Shown here in pieces: positions 25,123 to 33,626 of a stretch of 63,068 nt of DNA; position 1 is the first letter of the stretch; every line of letters begins with the position of its first letter. The translations under genes and the position numbers were made by a program. The stretch spans positions 1-63,068 of the forward strand of contig JBJENV010000046.1 in NCBI GenBank assembly GCA_051880375.1. The letters run 5' to 3'. The notes beneath the pieces are model-generated. The model searched no databases, had not been told where the DNA came from, and saw only the letters and a list, made by a program, of their open reading frames with translations. Source of the stretch: SIG299 sp051880375 (GTDB lineage: Bacteria; Bacillota; Clostridia; Lachnospirales; Lachnospiraceae).

Positions 25123-25836
25123 ATGAGGGTGATAGAGGCAAAAGACTATGCAGATTTGAGCAGAAAGGCAGCAAATGTAATTTCGGCGCAGGTGATTTTA
25201 AAGCCGCATGCGGTACTTGGACTGGCAACCGGCTCCACGCCAATCGGTACTTATAAGCAACTGATTGAATGGTATGAGAAGGGCGATATTGACTTTTCGA
25301 TGACTAAGTCGATTAACCTGGATGAATATATCGGTCTGACGGGAGACAATAAGCAGAGCTACCGTTATTTCATGAACGAGAATTTCTTCAACCATATCAA
25401 TATCAATAAGAACAACACCTATGTACCAAACGGTGTGGCAGAAGACATGGAGGCGGAATGCAAACGCTATGATGCACTGATTGCAGAATTCGGCGGAATT
25501 GATTTGCAGCTGCTTGGCATCGGGCATAACGGACACATCGGCTTTAACGAGCCGGGACAGGCATTTGAAAAGACAACACATATTGTTGACCTTGGGGAAT
25601 CGACCATTAAAGCAAATGCAAGATTTTTCGCCGGTATCGACGAGGTGCCGAAGCAGGCAATTACAATGGGCATCAAATCAATTATGCAGGCAAAGAAGCT
25701 GCTTTTAATTGCAAACGGACCGGATAAAAAGGATATTGTAGAAAAGGCACTCTACGGACCGGTAACACCTTCGGTTCCTGCCTCTATCCTGCAGTTCCAT
25801 CCGAACCTGACGGTCATTTACTGCTTTGAAGGCTAG
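25123..25836 (+). CDS. nagB: Glucosamine-6-phosphate deaminase
   Basis: 237 aa. Converts glucosamine-6-P to fructose-6-P and ammonia. Family motifs: LGLATGSTPIGTYKQL, TKSINLDEYIGL with the catalytic Asp, LGIGHNGHIGFNEPG with the catalytic His, and ITMGIKSIMQAKKLLLIANG. AGAAGGAGGAAAAAGTC precedes the ATG and an extended -10 (TGC-TATGAT, 25084-25092) lies upstream. First gene of nagB-nagA. Confidence 0.95.
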   Translation: MRVIEAKDYADLSRKAANVISAQVILKPHAVLGLATGSTPIGTYKQLIEWYEKGDIDFSMTKSINLDEYIGLTGDNKQSYRYFMNENFFNHININKNNTYVPNGVAEDMEAECKRYDALIAEFGGIDLQLLGIGHNGHIGFNEPGQAFEKTTHIVDLGESTIKANARFFAGIDEVPKQAITMGIKSIMQAKKLLLIANGPDKKDIVEKALYGPVTPSVPASILQFHPNLTVIYCFEG

Positions 25837-25905
25837 CGTAGCGTTTACAAAGTAACCGGACAAATGTGAAAAATGCGTTGTTCCGGACAGGAAAGGAACA
25901 GTACT

Positions 25906-27042
25906 ATGTTAATTCGGGACGGAAAGGTATTTGCAGGCGGGCAGTTTCAGGAAAAGGATATGCGCATAGAAAACGGACGGATTTCAGAAATTGCCGGGCG
26001 AGGAGAACTTACATTACAGGATGGCGAGGAACTGTTAGAGCTGAACGGCAGAATGCTTTTACCCGGTCTTGTGGATGTACATTCGCACGGCAGAGCGGGA
26101 GAGGACTTTAACTTTGCAGACCTTGCGGGACTTAAGAAGCTGTGTGACTCCTATGCCTCCTGCGGTGTTACCTCGGTGCTTGGCACGACCATGACAAATG
26201 AACCGTCGGCAATTGCACGGGCAATGGAGCGTATCGGCGCTTACCGCAGTGAGCAGCATTCCGGTGCGCATCTGCTTGGCATTCACATGGAAGGACCGTT
26301 TCTCGGAAAGGATAAAAAGGGTGCGCATGACGAGCGGTATCTGCGTCCGATCGATAGGGACTGGTTTACGGAAATGAACCGGCTCAGCGGCGACTGCATC
26401 CGTATCGTATCGCTCGACCCGAGGCTCTCCGGCGCCGCCGGTTTTATGAAAGAGTGCAGAGAGCGAGGAATTGTAGTTTCCTTAGCACATACCGGCTGTG
26501 ATTATGAAACGGCGAAGCTTGCCTCGGAGGCAGGCGCAAACCATGTGACGCACCTGTTCAATGCCATGAACCCGCTGCATCACCGTATGCCGGGGCTTAT
26601 TGGCGCAGCGTTTGACTGTGATATGTATACTGAGCTGATTTGTGACGGTATTCATCTGCATGAAACCATCATTCGTATGATGTTTGCCATGCGTCCGGAA
26701 CGTCAGCTGCTGATTTCGGATTCGATGCAGGCGGCAGGACTGCCGGATGGTACCTATTCACTCGGCGGGCTTGATGTTTTTGTGAAAGACGGAAAGGCAA
26801 CCCTTGCCGACGGTACGATTGCAGGCTCCACCACAAACGTATACGCCGCCATGGTGCAGGCGATAAGGTTTGGTATACCGGCAGAACAGGCAATTTTAAG
26901 CGCCAGCTATCTTCCGGCGAAGTCTATCGGGATGGAAAACGAGATTGGAAGTATTGCGGTCGGAAGAAACGCAGACCTGCTTGTCGTGGATGAAAGCTGG
27001 ACGCTTAAGAACATATATATTAAGGGAGTATTATATAAATAA
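25906..27042 (+). CDS. nagA: N-acetylglucosamine-6-phosphate deacetylase
   Basis: 378 aa from the ATG at 25906 (AGGAAAGGAACAGT upstream). Amidohydrolase that deacetylates GlcNAc-6-P to supply NagB. Visible: DVHSHGRAGEDF (metal site, here with S where many enzymes have H-x-H-G), HMEGPFLGKDKKGAH, VSLAHTGCDYETA, HVTHLFNAMNPLHHR, SDSMQAAGLPDG and the C-terminal GRNADLLVVDE. With nagB it feeds amino sugars from mucin or peptidoglycan into glycolysis. Its stop codon overlaps the first bases of a 171 bp palindrome. Confidence 0.94.
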   Translation: MLIRDGKVFAGGQFQEKDMRIENGRISEIAGRGELTLQDGEELLELNGRMLLPGLVDVHSHGRAGEDFNFADLAGLKKLCDSYASCGVTSVLGTTMTNEPSAIARAMERIGAYRSEQHSGAHLLGIHMEGPFLGKDKKGAHDERYLRPIDRDWFTEMNRLSGDCIRIVSLDPRLSGAAGFMKECRERGIVVSLAHTGCDYETAKLASEAGANHVTHLFNAMNPLHHRMPGLIGAAFDCDMYTELICDGIHLHETIIRMMFAMRPERQLLISDSMQAAGLPDGTYSLGGLDVFVKDGKATLADGTIAGSTTNVYAAMVQAIRFGIPAEQAILSASYLPAKSIGMENEIGSIAVGRNADLLVVDESWTLKNIYIKGVLYK

Positions 27043-27211
27043 ATATCCGGTCCTATCGTATCTGTTGTTCGCTTGCACCTCCTGACACCAGTGTGCGACT
27101 GCCGGACAAAGTCGAATATTGTTTCCTGTAACTATAATCGACTTTGTTCGGCAGGATGCCCACAGGTGTCTCGGTGATGCGTACAACCCGATACGATAGG
27201 ATCGGATATTT
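27041..27211. repeat. 171 bp nearly complete palindrome (long hairpin) between nagA and a kinase gene
   Basis: Outer arms 27041-27062 and 27190-27211 match 21/22 (AAATATCCGG..CTATCGTATC); inner arms 27099-27115 and 27138-27154 match 16/17 (CTGCCGGACAAAGTCGA); the segments between also align (GTTGT-CGC and GACACC-GTG blocks). All share one centre near 27126. The left arm begins inside the nagA stop codon and a T run follows the right arm, so it can act as a terminator for both convergent genes, but it is far longer than needed. Possibly a mobile palindromic element. Confidence 0.88.
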
Positions 27212-27265
27212 TTCATACAGTAAGGTTCCCTTAATAGATATGTTTATGAAGGAAAGCGTAATCCT

Positions 27266-28303
27266 CTAGCGGTTCATCTCGCTCTGCGGTCCAATGTTCT
27301 TATGGGACTTGATAATACGTTCCGTTTCAGCCAAGTCAGTGGACGGTAAGTCGCCCGGAATCGTGTTTTTGATAGCGCTGACAGCATTGCCGATTTCTAA
27401 AGCGCGTCTGCAGTCATTGTAAGCGAGTAAGCCGAACAGCACGCCGGAAACATAAGCATCACCGGAGCCGATGCGGTCAACGACCTCAATATTTTCATAT
27501 GGCGGCTCTTCAAAGAAGGTATCGGTGGCAGCATCGTAAATGGTGGAGCCAAACGTATGCTTTTTCGGGCTGATGACCTTACGCTCGGTTGTGGCAACAA
27601 TTGAAACAGGATAGTCCTTTGTGTAGGATTTCATGATATCCTTCAGGTCGCCGGTTTTGCCGAAGGTACGGCGGGAGGTTTCTTCCGACACGAACAGAAT
27701 ATCTATATAAGGAAGAATCTCTTCGATATATTTCTTTGCGGTCGCCTCGTCCCAGAGGTTGGCACGGAAGTTGACGTCAAAGGAAATCAGCGCACCGTTT
27801 GCCTTGAATTTTTTGATACACTCTAAGGCAACGTTTCTGGTTGCCTCGGAGAGCGCAAGCGTGATGCCGCAGGTATGGAACAGGCGGGTGGAAGAGAAGG
27901 TTTCTTCCGGAATTTCCTCCATACGAATGCTGTTGATGGAGGAATTTTTACGGTCATACACTACGGTGGATTTTCTAGGGTAGGCACCGTTTTCATAAAA
28001 ATAGATACCGAGTCTTGCTTCCTTAGAATCGTCAAAAATCAGACAGTCATCGCTGACACCGCAAAAGCGTACATGGTTTTTGATATAGGTGCCGATATCG
28101 TTTTTCGGAACCTTTGAGATGATGCCGGTGCGAAGACCGAGCATTGACATACCGGATACAACATTAAACTCTGCACCGCCCGCGCACTTTTCAAACGAAT
28201 TTCCTCTGGCGATACGCTCGTTTTCCGTAGCAGAAAGACGAAGCAGAATCTCACCGAGCGCAAGCGCATCAAATTCTTTCCTTACTGATAAGTCTATGTT
28301 CAT
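27266..28303 (-). CDS. PfkB family carbohydrate kinase (KdgK/fructokinase-like)
   Basis: 345 aa. The start at 28303 is preferred over a GTG three codons upstream because GGAGG is eight bases before it. Ribokinase-fold motifs: GGAEFNVVSGMSMLGL near the N-terminus, FDVNFRANLWDE, and the C-terminal signature DRIGSGDAYVSGVLFGLLAY with the catalytic Asp. Best fit is 2-keto-3-deoxygluconate kinase or a related sugar kinase; substrate not certain. The GH105 enzyme in the window would fit a pectin/KDG pathway but is distant. Confidence 0.85.
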   Translation of the reverse strand: MNIDLSVRKEFDALALGEILLRLSATENERIARGNSFEKCAGGAEFNVVSGMSMLGLRTGIISKVPKNDIGTYIKNHVRFCGVSDDCLIFDDSKEARLGIYFYENGAYPRKSTVVYDRKNSSINSIRMEEIPEETFSSTRLFHTCGITLALSEATRNVALECIKKFKANGALISFDVNFRANLWDEATAKKYIEEILPYIDILFVSEETSRRTFGKTGDLKDIMKSYTKDYPVSIVATTERKVISPKKHTFGSTIYDAATDTFFEEPPYENIEVVDRIGSGDAYVSGVLFGLLAYNDCRRALEIGNAVSAIKNTIPGDLPSTDLAETERIIKSHKNIGPQSEMNR

Positions 28304-28340
28304 AAATGGCACCTCCGTAAAACAGTTGATTTGGGAATGG

Positions 28341-28356
28341 AAGTATTTCCATACTT
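28341..28356. promoter_or_regulatory. Palindromic operator candidate before the PfkB kinase
   Basis: AAGTATTTCCATACTT: perfect arms AAGTAT/ATACTT with a four-base centre, immediately downstream of the -10, where a repressor would block initiation. No regulator gene is adjacent. Confidence 0.6.
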
Positions 28357-28385
28357 ATTATAACGGTTTTTCTGCATAAACTCAA
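28357..28385 (-). promoter_or_regulatory. Sigma-A promoter of the PfkB kinase
   Basis: Minus strand: -35 TTGAGT, 17 bp, -10 TATAAT. Confidence 0.7.
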
Positions 28386-28480
28386 GAATACTTTTCAGCA
28401 TTTCTTTTGCGGGTGTGTGTGCTCTCGGTTCGCTTCTCTTCCTACACTAAAAAAGAAAACAAAAAATTTTTCAATCTTAC

Positions 28481-28509
28481 TGTAACCTTTTTCGTTTTCG
28501 CGCGAATAA
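28481..28509 (+). promoter_or_regulatory. Possible ECF-sigma promoter before the DUF4358 lipoprotein
   Basis: TGTAACC then, 15 bp on, CGAATAA. This resembles the AAC-motif -35 and CG-start -10 of many ECF promoters. No good sigma-A promoter is seen in the same gap. An ECF sigma gene lies 1.2 kb downstream. Confidence 0.4.
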
Positions 28510-28582
28510 AGAGTGTAAAACAAAAAACAAGCAGAATACGGCGGGCCGGTACGGACCCGTCGAAGGAAAAGGAGATACGAAT

Positions 28583-29734
28583 ATGAGAAAGAAGTATTTA
28601 GTAACAGCAGCAACCTTGGCAGCAGCAGTCATGCTTGCGGCTTGCGGCGGCAAAAAGGAAAATAACGAGAACATCGCCCCGACACCGAGACCTGTCGCAA
28701 CAGAGGCACCGACACAGGCGCCGGATGAAAATCCGGAAGAGAATCCGGCTGAGAATCCGGAAGCAGGCGTAGATGCGGAGCAGATGGTACAGGACATTTA
28801 TCAGGCAGTGCAGGAAGCATACGGCAGTATGTACGGTCCGCAGTCGCAGGTACAGGGCGAAGCCTATTTCATGCAGGATACCTTAAAGTTAGATGAGTCT
28901 TGGTATGACTATGCGGTGGTAGAGGTTCCGATGATGTCCATGAACGTAGATACCTTCGCAATTATCCACGCAACCGAAGGAAATCTGGAAAACGTGGCAG
29001 CGGCTCTGAAGGGATATCAGGATTACTTAATTAACGATTCCTTCCAGTATCCGATGAACATGCCGAAGATTCAGGCTTCCCTGACCGGAACAGCCGGCGA
29101 TTATGCATACTTTGTCATTTTAAGCGGTCTTGCTGAGGATGTGGAAGAAAAAGAGGGTGTCAGCGAAGAAGAATTATTAGCGGCACAGATTGAGGCATAT
29201 CAGACATCGAATCAGGTTGCAGTGGATATTATCACCGGTGTGGTAAACGGTGATATTAAAGTAGAGTCCTGGACCGAGCTTCAGAAGGTGTATAACATGA
29301 TCAAAAGAGCTTACGGTGACAGATATCTGCCGAGCATGCAGTGTCAGGACGATGCGGACTATATGAAGGATGTGTTAAAGCTGGACCCATCGTGGTGCGA
29401 TGATGTGATTGTGGAAGTTCCGATGATTTCCGCACATGCTGACATGTTAGTGCTGGTGGATGTTTCCGAGGGAAATCTGGAAAACGTACAGAAGGCACTG
29501 AATGATTATAAGGATTATCTTGTAAACGAGTCTTTTCAGTACCCGATGAATGAGGCAAGAGTGAAGTCTGCCGTAATTGAAACTGTCGGAGATTATGTAT
29601 GCTTCTCCATTTTAGGCGGTGTAGCACAGGATACTTCATGGGCAACTTCCGAAGAAGAGCTGGTAGAATATTATACCAGTATAAATATGAGTGCAGTTTA
29701 TGCCATTCAGAATTATACCGGTATTTACGAGTAA
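28583..29734 (+). CDS. Lipoprotein with two DUF4358 domains
   Basis: 383 aa. Signal peptide with lipobox LAAC (Cys21), then a Pro/Glu-rich linker to about residue 60, then two homologous domains of about 118 residues (66-183 and 230-348). Shared stretches include LKLD-SW-D--VVEVPM, EGNLENV, and F-YPMN. DUF4358 proteins are usually single-domain, so this is an internal duplication. Known linkage of this family with acyltransferase genes in Clostridia agrees with the MBOAT/DHHW genes 1.2 kb downstream. Function unknown; probably an accessory on the outer membrane face. Confidence 0.75.
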   Translation: MRKKYLVTAATLAAAVMLAACGGKKENNENIAPTPRPVATEAPTQAPDENPEENPAENPEAGVDAEQMVQDIYQAVQEAYGSMYGPQSQVQGEAYFMQDTLKLDESWYDYAVVEVPMMSMNVDTFAIIHATEGNLENVAAALKGYQDYLINDSFQYPMNMPKIQASLTGTAGDYAYFVILSGLAEDVEEKEGVSEEELLAAQIEAYQTSNQVAVDIITGVVNGDIKVESWTELQKVYNMIKRAYGDRYLPSMQCQDDADYMKDVLKLDPSWCDDVIVEVPMISAHADMLVLVDVSEGNLENVQKALNDYKDYLVNESFQYPMNEARVKSAVIETVGDYVCFSILGGVAQDTSWATSEEELVEYYTSINMSAVYAIQNYTGIYE

Positions 29735-29738
29735 GAGG

Positions 29739-29768
29739 TTGCGGTCCGGTCTGATAGTGTGATACAAT
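29739..29768 (+). promoter_or_regulatory. Sigma-A promoter before the ECF sigma gene
   Basis: -35 TTGCGG, 18 bp, -10 TACAAT, about 45 bp before the start codon. Confidence 0.5.
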
Positions 29769-29812
29769 ATCCATTAGATGCTTTTTGACAGGCTCTAAAT
29801 TGGAGGAACACT

Positions 29813-30346
29813 ATGTTGACTGACGCAGAGGATTATTCCGCATTTTTAAACGGAGATAACACGGGCTTTGAACGTCTTGTTATCCGCTATAAGGACGGAC
29901 TGATTTATTATCTGAATCGTATCATAAAGAATATCACGATTGCCGAAGATCTGGCACAGGATGCTTTTGTGGAGGTTTATGTCCACAAAGAGCGTTTTGT
30001 GCCGGGCAAGGCATCCTTTAAGACGTATTTATATACCATCGGACATCATAAGGCAGTCGATTTTGTCCGAAAATCGCAGAAAGAATATCTGACGGATTTT
30101 CAGGTCGAAGAGGAGCACGGCGTTTCCGACAGTCCCGAGGTGCAGCTTCTTAAGCAGGAGGGTAAGGAAGAACTTTACCGGGCATTAGATGGCCTGAAAG
30201 AAGAATATCAGAAGGTTTTGATACTTACGGAACTGGAAGGAATGAAATTAAAAGATGCGGCAGAGGTTATGGGCAAAACCGTTCCGCAGATAAAGGTACT
30301 GGCGCATCGTGCCAGAAAAGCTTTGCTTCTTGCCCTGCAGAAATGA
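29813..30346 (+). CDS. ECF-type RNA polymerase sigma factor
   Basis: 177 aa. Region 2: GLIYYLNRIIKNITIAEDLA then QDAFVEVYVHKERF, with KASFKTYLYTIGHHKAVDFV. Region 4: LEGMKLKDAAEVMGKTVPQI then KVLAHRARKALLLAL. Regions 1 and 3 absent, as in ECF factors. GGAGGAACACT precedes the ATG. The next gene, eight bases on, encodes a one-pass membrane protein in the position of an anti-sigma factor. Confidence 0.92.
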   Translation: MLTDAEDYSAFLNGDNTGFERLVIRYKDGLIYYLNRIIKNITIAEDLAQDAFVEVYVHKERFVPGKASFKTYLYTIGHHKAVDFVRKSQKEYLTDFQVEEEHGVSDSPEVQLLKQEGKEELYRALDGLKEEYQKVLILTELEGMKLKDAAEVMGKTVPQIKVLAHRARKALLLALQK

Positions 30347-30353
30347 GGGGACT

Positions 30354-30971
30354 ATGAAATCAAACGAAGAATTTATCGCAGGCATTTATGAAAAAGCCGC
30401 AAACTATACAGAAAAAGAAGAAAAGAAAGAGAAGTTTATATACAAAGCCTCCGTACTGCGTATTGCAGCGATGGTTGTTATTTGCGTCGGACTGGCCGGT
30501 ATCGGTATTCTGACGTTATCCGAAAGAACAGATGACAGCACAAATCCGTCGGAAGAAAATCCAGGTGCGGTAAGCCTCTCACAGTTTTCGGAAGAGAATA
30601 ACGGGAATTCGGCGACGATACAGTATCGTATGCTGCCAACGGAGGAGAGCGCACTGTTTACCGGAACGGTAGAATCCGTGGACACCGAGGAAACTATCAT
30701 CTGGATTCAGTTAGAATTTGAGGGAGAGGTTCCGGAGGAACAAAAGAAAGAAAGTCTGATTGCAGTACAGTGGAATGTGACAAAAGAAATCCCTGCAGAG
30801 ATTGCAGCAGGCATGAAGTTAAAGGTGGCAGGCACAGTCGGCACGTACAACAATACAAAGTCCGAACGCTTCGGCAGTACGCAGCTTACCGTGACGGATG
30901 CGGCAATGCTCTGGATATGGATAGAAGAAGAGAACTCGTATCGAAACTATAGCAGTGAAGAAAATAAATAG
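30354..30971 (+). CDS. Single-pass membrane protein, probable anti-sigma partner
   Basis: 205 aa from the ATG at 30354 (GAGGGGACT upstream). A charged N-terminus of about 33 residues, one membrane helix near 34-56 (SVLRIAAMVVICVGLAGIGI), and an extracytoplasmic domain of about 145 residues with beta-rich character (LFTGTVESVDTEETIIWIQL, LKVAGTVGTYN). The layout and position are those of an anti-sigma factor, but no zinc-binding ASD motif is seen in the short N-terminal part. The outer domain resembles an OB-like fold. Function inferred from context only. Confidence 0.55.
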   Translation: MKSNEEFIAGIYEKAANYTEKEEKKEKFIYKASVLRIAAMVVICVGLAGIGILTLSERTDDSTNPSEENPGAVSLSQFSEENNGNSATIQYRMLPTEESALFTGTVESVDTEETIIWIQLEFEGEVPEEQKKESLIAVQWNVTKEIPAEIAAGMKLKVAGTVGTYNNTKSERFGSTQLTVTDAAMLWIWIEEENSYRNYSSEENK

Positions 30972-30979
30972 GTGGGACT

Positions 30980-32416
30980 ATGGTATTTAGCAGTTTAATG
31001 TTTCTGTTCCGGTTTTTACCGGCGGTATTATTACTTTATTTTCTGGCGCCGAAACGTGCCAGAAATACGATTCTGTTTCTTGCAAGTCTGATTTTCTATG
31101 CATGGGGCGAGCCGGTGTATGTTGTACTGATGCTCTTCTCCACGGTGGTGGACTATACGCACGGCAGACTGGTGTATTCCCTGAAACAGAAAAACGAAAT
31201 GAAAAAGGCAAAACTGGTTGTGGCATCTTCTATGATAATTAATCTGGCGCTGCTCGGCTTTTTTAAGTATGCGGATTTCATTATCGGAAACTTAAATCTG
31301 ATTCCGGGTGTGGAAATTCCGTTACTGAATCTGGCACTCCCAATCGGTATTTCGTTCTACACGTTTCAGACGATGTCTTATACGATTGATATTTACCGCG
31401 GAGATGCACTTCCGCAAAAAAATATTATTTCTTTTGGTGCCTATGTCGCACTGTTCCCTCAGTTAATTGCAGGACCGATTATACAATACAATACGGTGGC
31501 AGAGCAGTTAGAGGGAAGAAAAGAAACGATAGATGACTTTGCGGTCGGTGTGACACGCTTTATGACCGGCCTTGGGAAAAAGGTATTGCTTGCAAACAAT
31601 ATCGGTCTGCTCTGGGACATGATCAGTGCACGCCCGGCAGATGAAGTGCCGGTTTTAATGGCATGGCTTGGTATTACCGCATTTGCTTTCCAGATTTACT
31701 TTGACTTCTCCGGATATTCGGATATGGCAATCGGTCTCGGTAAGATGTTAGGCTTTCACTTCCTTGAGAACTTTGATTATCCGTATATTTCAAGGAGTAT
31801 TACGGAATTCTGGAGACGCTGGCACATGTCGCTCGGCAGCTGGTTCCGTTCTTATGTGTATATTCCGCTCGGCGGAAACCGCAAGGGCTTCAAAATCCAG
31901 ATCCGCAACATTGCGATTGTCTGGCTGCTTACCGGTATCTGGCACGGTGCAAGCTGGAATTTCTTAGTCTGGGGCGCTTACTTTGGAATACTTCTCATTT
32001 TGGAGAAGCTGTTATGGCTGGATTTCTTAAAGAAGCATAAGATATTCTCGCATATTTATACGATTTTCCTTGTCTGGATTGGCTGGACCATCTTTGCGTT
32101 TGACAACATGGCAAAGGGAGCGGAGTATATGAAAGCGATGTTCGGACTCTCCGGAGCAGGCTTTGTAAACACAGAAACGATGTACCTGTTGTTTAGCTAT
32201 GCGGTACTGCTTCTTGTGCTGATTGTTGCGGCGACGCCTTATCCGAAGAAGCTTGTTTTATGGCTGCAGGATGCTCTTGTAAACGCAAAGCATCCGCGTA
32301 TCGGACTGGCTGTTTCGTCAGCGTTGCAGATGGTATTTGTGGCATTTGTATTTTTGATTTCAACGGCTTATCTGGTTGACGCGACCTATAATCCGTTCTT
32401 ATACTTCCGGTTTTAG
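30980..32416 (+). CDS. MBOAT family O-acyltransferase (AlgI/DltB-like)
   Basis: 478 aa multi-pass membrane enzyme. Family signatures: LPIGISFYTFQTMSYTIDIY, FPQLIAGPI, SITEFWRRWHMSLGSWFR followed by YVYIPLGGNRKG, and the catalytic-His motif LTGIWHGASWNFLVWG. It passes acyl groups, usually acetyl, across the membrane to a secreted polymer. The adjacent DHHW protein is the normal extracytoplasmic partner. The acceptor polymer is unknown; no polysaccharide synthase lies next to it. Confidence 0.93.
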   Translation: MVFSSLMFLFRFLPAVLLLYFLAPKRARNTILFLASLIFYAWGEPVYVVLMLFSTVVDYTHGRLVYSLKQKNEMKKAKLVVASSMIINLALLGFFKYADFIIGNLNLIPGVEIPLLNLALPIGISFYTFQTMSYTIDIYRGDALPQKNIISFGAYVALFPQLIAGPIIQYNTVAEQLEGRKETIDDFAVGVTRFMTGLGKKVLLANNIGLLWDMISARPADEVPVLMAWLGITAFAFQIYFDFSGYSDMAIGLGKMLGFHFLENFDYPYISRSITEFWRRWHMSLGSWFRSYVYIPLGGNRKGFKIQIRNIAIVWLLTGIWHGASWNFLVWGAYFGILLILEKLLWLDFLKKHKIFSHIYTIFLVWIGWTIFAFDNMAKGAEYMKAMFGLSGAGFVNTETMYLLFSYAVLLLVLIVAATPYPKKLVLWLQDALVNAKHPRIGLAVSSALQMVFVAFVFLISTAYLVDATYNPFLYFRF

Positions 32417-32434
32417 AAAGGCATGGTAATTGAT

Positions 32435-33580
32435 ATGGAAAAAAAACATTACTCAAAATGTGCCGCCGTTTTGTTCCTTGTACTGGTGTTTGGCTTTACC
32501 GGTGCAACGTTTGCGGCGCCAAAGCGCACGTTTTCCGAAAACGAAAACCGTCTGCTTGCTTCCATGCCGGAGTTTTCGTGGGAGGCACTGTTTGACGGCA
32601 AATTTACCGCCGATTACGAAACGTATATTACGGACCAGTTTTTTTTCAGAGACCAGTGGATTCAACTGAAAACACTCAGTGAAATGGCATTAAATAAACA
32701 GGATATCAACGGAGTGTATATCGGAAAGGACGGTTACCTGATCGAGCGGCATGAGGATTCTGAAATTGATTTTGAACTGTTGGAAAAAAGCCTGAACCGT
32801 CTGGTGGAATTTACTGAGAAGTATGCAAAGAAACTTGGCGCAGAGCATGTGAAGATTATGCTTGTGCCGACGGCTTCGGAAATTCTGACCGATAAGCTTC
32901 CGCCGTTTGCAACCGGCTTTGACCAGAACGGCATGTTAGATTCGCTGTATGAACGTCTGCCGGAGGGAACCGCTCTGGATGTACGTGATATTTTAAAGGA
33001 GCATGCAGACGAATATATTTATTACAAGACCGACCATCACTGGACGACGCTCGGTGCGTTTTATGCTTACCAGGTATGGGCGGCAGCCATGGGCTTTGAG
33101 GTTCCGGTATTAGACGAAGTGACGCAGACACCGGTGTCCGAAGAGTTCCACGGAACAGTATACTCAAAGTTAAATCTTGATTTAAGTAAAGATACGATGT
33201 ACCGTTTTGACCTGCCGAATGCGCCTTCTAAGGTGGAAGTCACACTCGATATGATGGATAAAATGGATTCGATGTACAACGAAAAGTATCTGTCCATGAA
33301 GGATAAGTATTCGTACTATCTGGACGGAAACCACGGCCTGACGGAAATCGCATCGAACAGCGAGGGCAAGGGAACGCTCCTTATCATTAAGGATTCCTAT
33401 TCCCACTGCTTTGCACCGTTTACCGCAAGCAATTATGAAAAGGTTTATCTGGTAGACTTCCGTTACTTCAACATGCCGATTTCTCAGTTTATTGCACAGT
33501 ACAGAGTCACCGATATTCTGGTGCTGTACAATGCGGTAACCTTTGCGACGGATACGCACTCCGGTGCATTTGTAAGGTAG
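32435..33580 (+). CDS. DHHW-motif protein (AlgJ/AlgX/DltD-like SGNH family)
   Basis: 381 aa from the ATG at 32435; an ATG four codons earlier has no room for a ribosome site. N-terminal signal anchor (CAAVLFLVLVFGFTGATFA). Motifs: PKRTFSENENRLLASMPEFS near the N-terminus, YYKTDHHWTTLGAFYAYQ with the DHHW catalytic motif, and LLIIKDSYSHCFAPF with the nucleophile-region Ser. It works with the MBOAT protein to place acyl groups on an exported polymer. Converges with the LuxR-type gene with no clear terminator between. Confidence 0.9.
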   Translation: MEKKHYSKCAAVLFLVLVFGFTGATFAAPKRTFSENENRLLASMPEFSWEALFDGKFTADYETYITDQFFFRDQWIQLKTLSEMALNKQDINGVYIGKDGYLIERHEDSEIDFELLEKSLNRLVEFTEKYAKKLGAEHVKIMLVPTASEILTDKLPPFATGFDQNGMLDSLYERLPEGTALDVRDILKEHADEYIYYKTDHHWTTLGAFYAYQVWAAAMGFEVPVLDEVTQTPVSEEFHGTVYSKLNLDLSKDTMYRFDLPNAPSKVEVTLDMMDKMDSMYNEKYLSMKDKYSYYLDGNHGLTEIASNSEGKGTLLIIKDSYSHCFAPFTASNYEKVYLVDFRYFNMPISQFIAQYRVTDILVLYNAVTFATDTHSGAFVR

Positions 33581-33626
33581 ATTATAATGGATAGATAACA
33601 ACAGACGTGCTCAGACTGCGCGAGAC

